From positions 1 to 11,924 of the forward strand of contig JAIDXA010000319.1 of the NCBI GenBank assembly GCA_029058705.1: a DNA stretch of 11,924 nt. The letters are read 5' to 3'. The stretch's first letter is position 1; every line of letters begins with the position of its first letter. The notes under the pieces are model-generated. The model was not told the origin of the DNA. It ran no database searches and saw nothing but the letters and a program-made list of their open reading frames with translations. The stretch is from Paramuribaculum sp. Its GTDB lineage: Bacteria; Bacteroidota; Bacteroidia; Bacteroidales; Muribaculaceae. Below are positions 1 to 6,300 of the stretch, piece after piece. Made by a program: the position numbers and the translations under genes.

Positions 1-18
1 CCCGACGCCTGTTTTTTA
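1..18. terminator. Possible right arm of a terminator cut by the window edge
   Basis: The window opens with a GC-rich stretch (CCCGACGCCTG) followed at once by six T. This is what the 3' half of an intrinsic terminator hairpin looks like on the plus strand. If its left arm lies just outside the window, the same stem would also serve the mutase transcript, whose stop codon is at 43-45 on the minus strand. The left arm cannot be seen, so this is only a suggestion. Confidence 0.3.
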
Positions 19-42
19 GTGATCCGGACTATCTTTCCGAAG

Positions 43-1794
43 TCAGATTCCGAGATCCGCCTTTATAGCCGCAATCTTTTCTGCAGCGCGTGCGTTTGCC
101 GCATCATAATCGTCGGCAGAAGCCATTTTGTCATGAACCTCAATATAGAACTTGATCTTAGGTTCTGTTCCGGAAGGACGTATGGAAACCTTTGTGCCAT
201 CTGCCGTAAAATACTGAAGCACGTTGGAGAATACAGGCATATCCATTTTTTCTACCGTTCCGCTCTTGACATCTGTCTTGTTAAGGTTATCATAGTCCTT
301 GATAGTGACAACTTCGCTGCCGCCAAGATTCTTGGGAGGATTCGAACGGAAATTGCGCATCATCGTCTGGATCTCCTCGGCACCTGACTTACCGGGACGA
401 ACCACCGAGATTCCCTCTTCATGGGAATAACCGTATTTCAGATAGATATCCTGAAGCATCTGTAAGAAATCCATGCCCTTTTCCTTCGCCCATGCGAGAG
501 CCTCGGCCATAAGCGAAATTGCCGAAACAGCATCTTTATCGCGGCAGAAGTCTTCGGCAAGGAAACCGTAGCTTTCCTCTCCGCCGCCAAGATAACGGCA
601 GGTCCCTTCATTGGCTGCTATAACCGACGCGATCCATTTGAAGCCGGTGTAACAGTCATACATCGTGATATTGTTGGCGTCGGCAATCGACTTGATCGTT
701 TCTGTCGTCACAATTGTCTTCACAATATATTCCTTGCCGGTCAGACGTCCGAGTTCAGCATTGCGAGTCATGATATAGTTGAGAAGTATCATGACAATCT
801 GGTTGCCGTTTATAAGAACATACTCACCCTTGTTGTCTCTGAGAACAACACCTATACGGTCGGCGTCAGGGTCGGAAGCCATCACGAGATCGGCATTGAC
901 CTCTTTAGCTTTTTCGATTGCCATTGCCATTGCTGGGGCATTTTCAGGATTAGGAGACTCGACAGTAGGGAAATCTCCTGACGTAATGTCCTGCTCGGGA
1001 ACATTGATAATATTCTCGAAGCCATAGTTGCGCAGTGACTCGGGAATCAGATGTACACCCGTTCCATGGATCGGAGTGTAGACAATCTTCAGATCGCGAT
1101 GGCGCTCGATCGCTTCAGGACTGAGTGAAAGGCTCTTGATTTCCTTGAGAAACGCTTCGTCTATTTCGCGGCCGATAATCTCGATCAACTCAGCATTTGC
1201 CTCGAATTTGATTTCTTCAACACCATTGATTTTATTTACATGATCAATAATGTTGACATCGTGGGGATTGATGATCTGGGCACCGTCTTCCCAATAAGCC
1301 TTATAGCCGTTATATTCCTTCGGATTGTGTGAAGCTGTGATGTTGACACCGCTCTGACATCCGAGATGACGGATAGCAAACGAAAGTTCAGGTGTCGGAC
1401 GGAAACTGTCGAAAAGATAAACCTTAATTCCGTTTGAAGAGAAAATCGCGGCCACGATCTCAGCGAATTTACGGGAATTGTTACGGACATCATGACCGAC
1501 CGCAACCTTTATCTCTGGCAAGTCTGCAAAAGCTTCCTTAAGGTAATTGGCAAGACCCTGAGTCGCGGCGCCCACAGTGTAGATGTTCATACGGTTCGAT
1601 CCGGCACCCATAATTCCGCGCAGACCGCCGGTCCCGAATTCAAGATCGCGATAGAACGACTCTATCAGTTCCGTCTTGTCCGGATTGTCGAGCATTCTCT
1701 GCACTTCCGCACGAGTTTCAGCATCATAACCGTCGCCAAGCCATTTCTCAGCTTTGGCCGTGACTGACTTCAGGAGTTCTTCGTTATTTTCCAT
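43..1794 (-). CDS. pgcA: Phosphoglucomutase/phosphomannomutase (PgcA/PGM2-type phosphohexomutase)
   Basis: This 583-residue cytoplasmic enzyme of the alpha-D-phosphohexomutase superfamily should interconvert sugar 1- and 6-phosphates (glucose, perhaps mannose). It links glycolysis/gluconeogenesis to nucleotide-sugar and polysaccharide synthesis. All four active-site signatures are present: the phosphoserine loop TASHNP at 153-158 (S155), the metal loop DPDADR at 308-313, the sugar-binding loop GGGEESYG at 403-410, and the C-terminal phosphate-binding RPSGTEPKIKFY at 539-550. The N-terminal FGTGGLRG (53-60) is typical of the PgcA/PGM2 branch, and the length matches that branch (about 580) rather than the shorter ManB/GlmM enzymes. 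The ATG at 1794 is preceded by an A/T-rich stretch and no Shine-Dalgarno, as usual in Bacteroidota. It has its own promoter and is separated by a terminator from the ompA-like gene upstream. Family assignment is firm; glucose versus mannose preference cannot be read from the sequence. Confidence 0.95.
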   Translation of the reverse strand: MENNEELLKSVTAKAEKWLGDGYDAETRAEVQRMLDNPDKTELIESFYRDLEFGTGGLRGIMGAGSNRMNIYTVGAATQGLANYLKEAFADLPEIKVAVGHDVRNNSRKFAEIVAAIFSSNGIKVYLFDSFRPTPELSFAIRHLGCQSGVNITASHNPKEYNGYKAYWEDGAQIINPHDVNIIDHVNKINGVEEIKFEANAELIEIIGREIDEAFLKEIKSLSLSPEAIERHRDLKIVYTPIHGTGVHLIPESLRNYGFENIINVPEQDITSGDFPTVESPNPENAPAMAMAIEKAKEVNADLVMASDPDADRIGVVLRDNKGEYVLINGNQIVMILLNYIMTRNAELGRLTGKEYIVKTIVTTETIKSIADANNITMYDCYTGFKWIASVIAANEGTCRYLGGGEESYGFLAEDFCRDKDAVSAISLMAEALAWAKEKGMDFLQMLQDIYLKYGYSHEEGISVVRPGKSGAEEIQTMMRNFRSNPPKNLGGSEVVTIKDYDNLNKTDVKSGTVEKMDMPVFSNVLQYFTADGTKVSIRPSGTEPKIKFYIEVHDKMASADDYDAANARAAEKIAAIKADLGI

Positions 1795-1920
1795 ATCAAT
1801 TTATTATTTAAGGATTTAGAATTTTGTCATGAGGAATTGCGGACAATGCCGCCATCGACCCGATCAATAATACCGGTCTGACAAACCGGGCCATTTGCCT
1901 GTTGAACCCGACAGGCGACC
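1795..1920 (-). other. 5' leader of the phosphohexomutase gene with two small hairpins
   Basis: The predicted transcript starts near 1920, so about 125 nt would be untranslated. Read on the minus strand, it first forms GCCTGT/ACAGGC (1916-1911 with 1902-1897, 8-nt loop), then CCGGT/ACCGG (1889-1885 with 1877-1873, 7-nt loop). The last part before the ATG is A/T-rich and unstructured. No known riboswitch class is recognised. The leader boundary depends on the promoter prediction. Confidence 0.4.
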
Positions 1921-1925
1921 GGAAG

Positions 1926-1957
1926 CAAATTTAGTTATTTATATTTATAACAACAAA
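1926..1957 (-). promoter_or_regulatory. Bacteroidota sigma-ABfr promoter of the phosphohexomutase gene
   Basis: On the minus strand, TTTG (1957-1954) is followed after 20 nt by TAAATTTG (1933-1926). This is an exact match to the Bacteroidota -33/-7 consensus TTTG...TAnnTTTG. It lies downstream of the ompA-like terminator and about 130 nt upstream of the mutase ATG, so it gives that gene independent transcription. Confidence 0.65.
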
Positions 1958-2010
1958 GATATCATGCTTATTTTTGAAGCCCAAGCCAATAAATCATGTG
2001 AATTAATGCT

Positions 2011-2029
2011 AAAAAACAGCTGCGCAGCC
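2011..2029 (-). terminator. Weak backup hairpin with T6 tail after the main terminator
   Basis: On the minus strand, just past the main terminator, a short GGCT/AGCT stem around GCGC (part of the 10-bp palindrome GCTGCGCAGC at 2019-2028) is followed by G and six T (2016-2011). It could act as a second, weaker stop for the ompA-like transcript. The stem is only about 4 bp including one G-T wobble. Confidence 0.3.
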
Positions 2030-2034
2030 AGACT

Positions 2035-2080
2035 CAAAAGAAAAGGAGACCACGCTCAAACGTGGTCTCCTTTTCTTTTG
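2035..2080 (-). terminator. Strong intrinsic terminator of the ompA-like gene (symmetric, potentially bidirectional)
   Basis: A perfect 20-bp inverted repeat (arms 2035-2054 and 2061-2080, loop CTCAAA) begins 25 nt after the ompA-like stop codon. The inner 10 bp are GC-rich (GGAGACCACG). The outer part pairs AAAAG-type sequence with TTTTCTTTT, so a T-rich tail follows the GC stem on either strand. No plus-strand gene ends here, so its evident job is to end the minus-strand ompA-like transcript before the mutase promoter. Confidence 0.85.
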
Positions 2081-2105
2081 TATCTGTTGTTCTCCTGTCG
2101 GATCC

Positions 2106-3299
2106 TTACGGCTGGCTGAAGATAACAATACGATTCCAGTTATTTTCGGGATAAGGCTGGGTAGAGCTGCCGAGACCATTGACAGTCAGACGGTTTGCAC
2201 TGATTCCGTATTCGTTGACAAGGGCGTCGACAACAGCCTGCGCACGACGCTGTGACAGAGCCTGGTTGTATTCTGCCGTGCCCGTATCGCGGTCTGCATA
2301 ACCGTCTACCGAAACATTGGCATCAGGATTAGCCTTCATCCACTGGGCTACATTATATACATTGACCATTTCTTCATCGGAGATATATGACGAATTGATC
2401 TTGAAGCGGACAGCGGCCATCATCGGAACACCCTTTGACACTTCAGTCACTTCAGTCACTTCAGGACAAGGCAGCTGAGCTTCGGCGTTTGCAAGAGCCA
2501 CTGTTGTCGCTGCAAGCTGACCACGCAGATCGTTGACCTTACCGTTGAGGTCATCGATATATCCGAGATAGTCGCAGGGATTGTAGCTTTCAAATTTGCG
2601 ACCGTTGACATAGAATGTCAGACCGCCGATAGCGCTGAGATTGATGTCGACCGGATGACCTTCGATGCAGTTGTTGAAGTTGTCGCCATAGAACTGAGCG
2701 CGTCCTTCGGCGAAGAAATCAACATATTCGCAAAGACGGAAACGGAACTGAAGGCCGGCCGACACGGGAAGACACCATTCGTTATGGCGGATGTTGCCAT
2801 GACGGTTAATGATATTGCCGTCTCTGTAGCGGAAATCATATACGTATGTTCCACCGAGCCCGACATAAGGCACCATCGAGAACACCCTGTCGGCCTTGTA
2901 TCCGCTGATCGAATTGAACATATCCCACATGAAGTCAAGGTTAAGGTTAGCCACACGAGCCGAATTGGTAAGATCCTGATTCCAGTGCATGGCTCCGTAA
3001 TAGCCACTGAAGCGGAAACCGAGATAGGGCGAGAACCAGCGTCCAACACCAAGATTATATGTTGCAGTTATTCGGCGACGACCGTCGGAATTCTCAACAA
3101 ACGGGCTCTGAATACCGGCACCGAGCTGAATAAACCAGTTGTCACGCCATGAAGAAGAATAATGAGTCTTGCATTCAACCGGTTTTGTGACTGTGATGCT
3201 CTCCTGTTCAACAACTACTTCCTCTTGTGCCGAGGCGATATTCGCGCAGAGGAGCATGCTCCCGCAGGCAACAGCTGTCAAAAAATGGTTCGTTTTCAT
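2106..3299 (-). CDS. OmpA-family outer membrane protein (beta-barrel plus peptidoglycan-binding OmpA domain)
   Basis: A 397-residue exported protein. Residues 1-24 form a signal peptide with a likely signal peptidase I site after ASA (24); C18 does not sit in a good lipobox. Residues about 50-235 are rich in alternating aromatic and polar segments, as in an outer-membrane beta-barrel. A short heptad-like linker (about 245-275) and a TEVTEV repeat lead to a C-terminal OmpA domain from about 295 to 397. That domain keeps the peptidoglycan-binding core, YADRDTG (D336) and NQALSQRRA (R351/R352). The expected role is anchoring the outer membrane to the cell wall, perhaps with some porin activity. 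It stands alone between its own promoter and a strong terminator, as expected for an abundant structural protein. It resembles the OmpA-like proteins common in gut Bacteroidales; the exact orthologue is not identified. Confidence 0.9.
   Translation of the reverse strand: MKTNHFLTAVACGSMLLCANIASAQEEVVVEQESITVTKPVECKTHYSSSWRDNWFIQLGAGIQSPFVENSDGRRRITATYNLGVGRWFSPYLGFRFSGYYGAMHWNQDLTNSARVANLNLDFMWDMFNSISGYKADRVFSMVPYVGLGGTYVYDFRYRDGNIINRHGNIRHNEWCLPVSAGLQFRFRLCEYVDFFAEGRAQFYGDNFNNCIEGHPVDINLSAIGGLTFYVNGRKFESYNPCDYLGYIDDLNGKVNDLRGQLAATTVALANAEAQLPCPEVTEVTEVSKGVPMMAAVRFKINSSYISDEEMVNVYNVAQWMKANPDANVSVDGYADRDTGTAEYNQALSQRRAQAVVDALVNEYGISANRLTVNGLGSSTQPYPENNWNRIVIFSQP
2440..2464 (-). repeat. 9-bp tandem repeat within the ompA-like gene linker
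   Basis: ACTTCAGTC occurs twice in tandem with a nearly complete third copy (2440-2448, 2449-2457, 2458-2464 on the plus strand). It is in frame and encodes the EVTEVTEV segment between the coiled linker and the OmpA domain. Copy-number change would alter linker length by three residues per unit without a frameshift. Confidence 0.7.
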
Positions 3300-3420
3300 T
3301 CTCTCAAAATTTAAAAGTATACAATTAGATAGATTTCTATTGGTTATGCGCCAAAACCGTGTAACGGCCTACGGTTTTGCGGTGCGTTTGACTATAATAA
3401 CATTAACTCTGCAATGAATG
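3300..3420 (-). other. 5' leader of the ompA-like gene with a 9-bp hairpin
   Basis: If transcription starts near 3420, about 120 nt are untranslated. CAAAACCGT and ACGGTTTTG (3352-3360 and 3371-3379) form a perfect 9-bp stem with a 10-nt loop. An alternative CCGT/ACGG pairing (3357-3360 with 3364-3367) would compete with its inner part. No U-tract follows on either strand, so it is not a terminator. The A/T-rich 40 nt nearest the ATG are open. Long structured leaders on outer-membrane protein mRNAs are often sites of stability or small-RNA control; here that is inference. Confidence 0.45.
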
Positions 3421-3426
3421 TTTCTG

Positions 3427-3460
3427 CAAAATTACAATTTTTTCTGATTAATTTAACACA
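3427..3460 (-). promoter_or_regulatory. Candidate promoter of the ompA-like gene
   Basis: On the minus strand, TAATTTTG (3434-3427) matches the -7 consensus TAnnTTTG exactly and is the only exact match on this strand of the intergenic region. The best -33 partner is TGTG (3460-3457), 22 nt upstream, which is one base off TTTG and at the long end of usual spacing. Confidence 0.5.
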
Positions 3461-3557
3461 TTATGCAATAAAAATCAAACATTAACACAAAATTCAGCCC
3501 CATCAAACCACAAAATAAGTAAATAAAACCACACAACACCACGGCCTGCACATCTGA

Positions 3558-3590
3558 GCAGCCTGATGGCTGCCATGTTTTCTTTTTTTT
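3558..3590 (+). terminator. Orphan terminator-like hairpin upstream of dxr
   Basis: GCAGCC and GGCTGC (3558-3563 and 3568-3573) form a perfect 6-bp GC-rich stem with a TGAT loop. A T-rich tail, including eight consecutive T (3583-3590), follows on the plus strand. No annotated plus-strand gene ends here; the gene to the left runs the other way. It may terminate an unannotated small RNA or stray antisense transcription. As an inverted repeat 35 bp upstream of the dxr -33 box, it could instead be a regulator site. Confidence 0.45.
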
Positions 3591-3624
3591 CAAAGTCAAC
3601 CGCTAAAGTTTTCCCTATGCACCA

Positions 3625-3654
3625 TTTGTATTAGCGACAAAATGCGTAACTTTG
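3625..3654 (+). promoter_or_regulatory. Bacteroidota promoter of dxr and the downstream gene cluster
   Basis: TTTG (3625-3628), an 18-nt spacer and TAACTTTG (3647-3654) match the Bacteroidota consensus exactly. Transcription would begin near 3660, leaving a leader of under 20 nt before the GTG at 3677. This supports that GTG as the true start. Confidence 0.75.
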
Positions 3655-3676
3655 TGGAGAAATAACACCATAGACA

Positions 3677-4864
3677 GTGACAAATCAAAAACGAATAGCA
3701 ATTATCGGGAGTACAGGGAGCATTGGAACCCAGACTCTTGAAACGATTGACACATTTCCCGAGCTTTTCAAGGCCCAGGTAATTACAGCCAGGCGAAGCG
3801 CGGACTTGCTCATATCACAAGCCCGTAAGCACCGTCCGGCTCTCGTTGTCATTGCCGACAATGGTCTCTACCAGCCTGTAAGAGACGCGCTGACGCCTCT
3901 TGGAATTGAAGTCGCCGCCGGCGAAAAAGCTATCGCCGAAGCCGCCGCACGCGACGATGTGGACACTGTTGTCACAGCCACCGTAGGCTACAGCGGGCTC
4001 GAGCCTACAATGGAGGCGATACGCAGCGGAAAAGAAATCGCTTTGGCCAACAAGGAGACTCTGGTTGTTGCCGGAGAGCTTATCACAAGAATGCTCTCCC
4101 GCTCAGGGGCAAGAATAATCCCCGTCGACTCCGAACACTCAGCCATCTATCAGTGTCTGGTCGGAGAAGCGACTGAATCTGTCAACAAACTCATAATAAC
4201 AGCATCAGGAGGTCCGTTCCGCACATTTGAAAAGGAACGCCTCGCTTCTGTCAGCCCCGCCGACGCCCTGCGCCATCCCAACTGGCAGATGGGCGCGAAA
4301 ATCACCATCGACTCCGCAACGATGATGAACAAAGCGTTTGAAATAATCGAAGCCCGCTGGCTTTTCGACATAGCGCCGGAACGGATCGAGGCCGTAATCC
4401 ATCCGCAGTCAATTATCCATTCCATGGTCGAATTCACCGACGGAGCTGTCAAAGCCCAGCTTGGAGTTCCCGACATGAAACTGCCGATCCGCTACGCTTT
4501 AGGTTGCGCCAAACGCCTCCCGGTCGACAATGGCTTCCTCTCGCTCTCCGACATGTCGGCACTGACCTTCGAGAAACCCGACACCGACCGCTTCCCATGT
4601 CTGGGATATGCACGTCTCGCGCTCGAAAAAAAAGGCAATTCGGCATGCATCATAAACGCCGCCAACGAAATAGCCGTCGAAGCATTCCTTAAAGGCCGGA
4701 TCAGATTCACGGATATCCCCGAACTGATCGCATATTCGCTTGATAAAGTCTCATTCATCCCGAGTCCGACATACACCGAATATGTGGCTACCAACGCAGA
4801 AGCCCGCAACGTGGCATCCGACCATATTTCGGACCTCAACATCAAGCGCCACTCAACCATCTGA
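3677..4864 (+). CDS. dxr: 1-deoxy-D-xylulose 5-phosphate reductoisomerase
   Basis: This enzyme converts 1-deoxy-D-xylulose 5-phosphate to 2-C-methyl-D-erythritol 4-phosphate with NADPH, the committed step of the MEP isoprenoid pathway and the target of fosmidomycin. At 395 residues it has the normal length. The NADPH-binding loop GSTGSIG is at 11-17. Metal ligands correspond to D151 and E153 in VDSEHSAIYQC and E222 in NKAFEIIEA. Substrate-binding ASGGPF (176-181), HPNW (200-203) and N218/K219 are present. The start is GTG: the nucleotide-binding loop lies right behind it, there is no upstream in-frame ATG, and the promoter ends just before it. It is the first gene of a codirectional series, 50 nt ahead of rseP, a neighbour pairing seen in many bacteria. 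Confidence 0.97.
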   Translation: MTNQKRIAIIGSTGSIGTQTLETIDTFPELFKAQVITARRSADLLISQARKHRPALVVIADNGLYQPVRDALTPLGIEVAAGEKAIAEAAARDDVDTVVTATVGYSGLEPTMEAIRSGKEIALANKETLVVAGELITRMLSRSGARIIPVDSEHSAIYQCLVGEATESVNKLIITASGGPFRTFEKERLASVSPADALRHPNWQMGAKITIDSATMMNKAFEIIEARWLFDIAPERIEAVIHPQSIIHSMVEFTDGAVKAQLGVPDMKLPIRYALGCAKRLPVDNGFLSLSDMSALTFEKPDTDRFPCLGYARLALEKKGNSACIINAANEIAVEAFLKGRIRFTDIPELIAYSLDKVSFIPSPTYTEYVATNAEARNVASDHISDLNIKRHSTI

Positions 4865-4914
4865 TCAACCGGATGAGAATTCGGACCTTCATTATAAAAC
4901 AGTCATAGAAAAAA

Positions 4915-6279
4915 ATGGAACCATTTTTCATAAAAGCCCTCCAATTTGTCGCCGCACTCGCCTTTTTGGTAATAATACACGAATTCGGCCATTATATAAT
5001 AGCCCGATGGTGCGGCATAAAAGTAGAGAAATTCTATCTATTCTTCAACCCGTGGTTTTCAATAGCGAAATGGAAACCGAAAAAACGCGCCCCCAAACTC
5101 GACAAAAACGGAAATGAGCGTGCCACATGGCGCGACACTGAATATGGCATAGGCTGGCTGCCGCTGGGAGGTTATGTCAAAATCGCAGGCATGATCGACG
5201 AATCCATGGACAAAGAACAGATGAAACAGCCGGCCAAACCATGGGAATTCCGTTCGAAACCGGCCTGGCAACGACTGCTGGTCATGATAGGCGGCGTAAC
5301 TTTCAACTTCATTCTTGCGATCCTGATCTATGCAGGAATCACATTCTGGTGGGGCGACAAATACATTCCGCTGCAGAGCGCCACGGAAGGTATGGAATTC
5401 ACTCCGGCGGCCATCGACGCAGGATTCCGCAATGGCGATATTCTCCTGACTGCCGATGGAAAAACAATAGATGCCTCCAAAGACGACTTTCTTTTCACCA
5501 CCGCAACGGCAAAAGAAGTCAAAGTGCTGCGCAACTTCAGGGACACAGTTGCAATCGCCATTCCGTCAGATTTCCTCGCCAGACTCGGAAAAGAACGGTT
5601 CATGACCTACCGGCAGCCCGTTGTTGTCGATAAGATACAGGGAATGAGCCCGGCATCAGAAGCCGGAATTATCGAAGGCGACCATATCGTGGCCGTTGAC
5701 ACGCTCTCAACCCGCAGCTATTCAGAGCTGACCGAAGCCCTCCAGAAATATGCAGGCAAACCGACAACCGTCACCATTGAACGCGGCGGCAAACCCCTCC
5801 AGGTCAACATCACTCCGACCGAAAGCGGCAAACTCGGTTTCCAGCTGAAAAGAATAACCGACATCTATCCGACCGTCACAGTATCCTACGGATTCTTCGA
5901 ATCATTCCCCAAAGGCGTTGAAAAAGGGACAACGACACTTGTCAACTACGTCGTTTCCCTGAAACAGCTGTTCAGTAAAGACGGAGTTACTTCAATCGGG
6001 GGCTTCGGAACAATGGGCGACATGTTTCCCGAGAAATGGAACTGGCTCATATTCTGGGAAATCACAGCCTTTCTTTCCGTAGTTCTCGCTTTCATGAACA
6101 TTCTGCCGATTCCGGCTCTCGACGGCGGCCACGTGCTCTTCCTGATTTATGAGATCATCTTCCGCCGTCAGGCTCCGGAAAAAGTTCTCGAATATGCCCA
6201 GATTGCCGGAATGAGTCTGCTTATCGCACTTCTCCTGTATGCCAACGGGGCCGATCTCGTCCGGGCTATTTCCAACTAA
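4915..6279 (+). CDS. rseP: RIP metalloprotease RseP (site-2 protease family, M50)
   Basis: A 454-residue inner-membrane zinc protease that cuts substrates within the membrane. In other bacteria these are anti-sigma factors and remnant signal peptides; the substrate here is unknown. The zinc motif HEFGH (22-26) lies in the first membrane segment (about 8-32). A second hydrophobic segment follows GGV (about 124-146). Two PDZ-like regions come next (about 150-220, divergent, and about 235-312, with SPASEAGIIEGD). Membrane segments near 378-410 and 425-443 flank the second catalytic motif NILPIPALDGGH (395-406), with D403 as third zinc ligand. Length fits the family. The ATG follows an A-rich stretch. 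It sits 50 nt after dxr with no promoter motif between, so cotranscription is likely. Confidence 0.95.
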   Translation: MEPFFIKALQFVAALAFLVIIHEFGHYIIARWCGIKVEKFYLFFNPWFSIAKWKPKKRAPKLDKNGNERATWRDTEYGIGWLPLGGYVKIAGMIDESMDKEQMKQPAKPWEFRSKPAWQRLLVMIGGVTFNFILAILIYAGITFWWGDKYIPLQSATEGMEFTPAAIDAGFRNGDILLTADGKTIDASKDDFLFTTATAKEVKVLRNFRDTVAIAIPSDFLARLGKERFMTYRQPVVVDKIQGMSPASEAGIIEGDHIVAVDTLSTRSYSELTEALQKYAGKPTTVTIERGGKPLQVNITPTESGKLGFQLKRITDIYPTVTVSYGFFESFPKGVEKGTTTLVNYVVSLKQLFSKDGVTSIGGFGTMGDMFPEKWNWLIFWEITAFLSVVLAFMNILPIPALDGGHVLFLIYEIIFRRQAPEKVLEYAQIAGMSLLIALLLYANGADLVRAISN

Positions 6280-6300
6280 CCCTCCAACCATCCTCAATCA

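Larger units (their letters stand above)
3421..3676. other. Divergent intergenic region between the ompA-like gene and dxr
   Basis: No open reading frame with coding character is seen. The region holds the ompA-like promoter at its left end, an A/C-rich tract (about 3471-3545) that is very poor in G on the plus strand, a terminator-like hairpin at 3558-3590, and the dxr promoter at 3625-3654. Confidence 0.6.

Noticed and set aside
19..387. 122-residue plus-strand frame opposite the 3' end of the mutase gene
   Set aside because: Antisense shadow of the conserved RPSGTEP region; no supporting start signal or family resemblance.
2019..2028. 10-bp palindrome GCTGCGCAGC as a possible recombination or regulator site
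   Set aside because: Single copy, short, and better explained as part of the weak backup terminator hairpin with the T6 run.
1895..2119. 74-residue plus-strand reading frame between the mutase and ompA-like genes
   Set aside because: It overlaps the mutase promoter and reads through both arms of the 20-bp terminator; its residues look like translated non-coding DNA, and no promoter precedes it.
2655..3152. 165-residue plus-strand reading frame opposite the ompA-like gene
   Set aside because: It is fully antisense to a well-supported gene, has no recognisable domain, and reflects the codon bias of the true gene.
3387..3400. TTTGAC next to TATAAT, resembling E. coli sigma-70 boxes
   Set aside because: The boxes are almost adjacent instead of about 17 nt apart, and Bacteroidota use a different consensus.
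3169..3417. 82-residue plus-strand frame covering the ompA-like signal peptide and leader
   Set aside because: It crosses the leader hairpin and has no promoter or protein-like pattern beyond the antisense of the signal peptide.
4492..4860. 122-residue minus-strand frame inside dxr
   Set aside because: Antisense shadow of conserved dxr sequence; no independent evidence.
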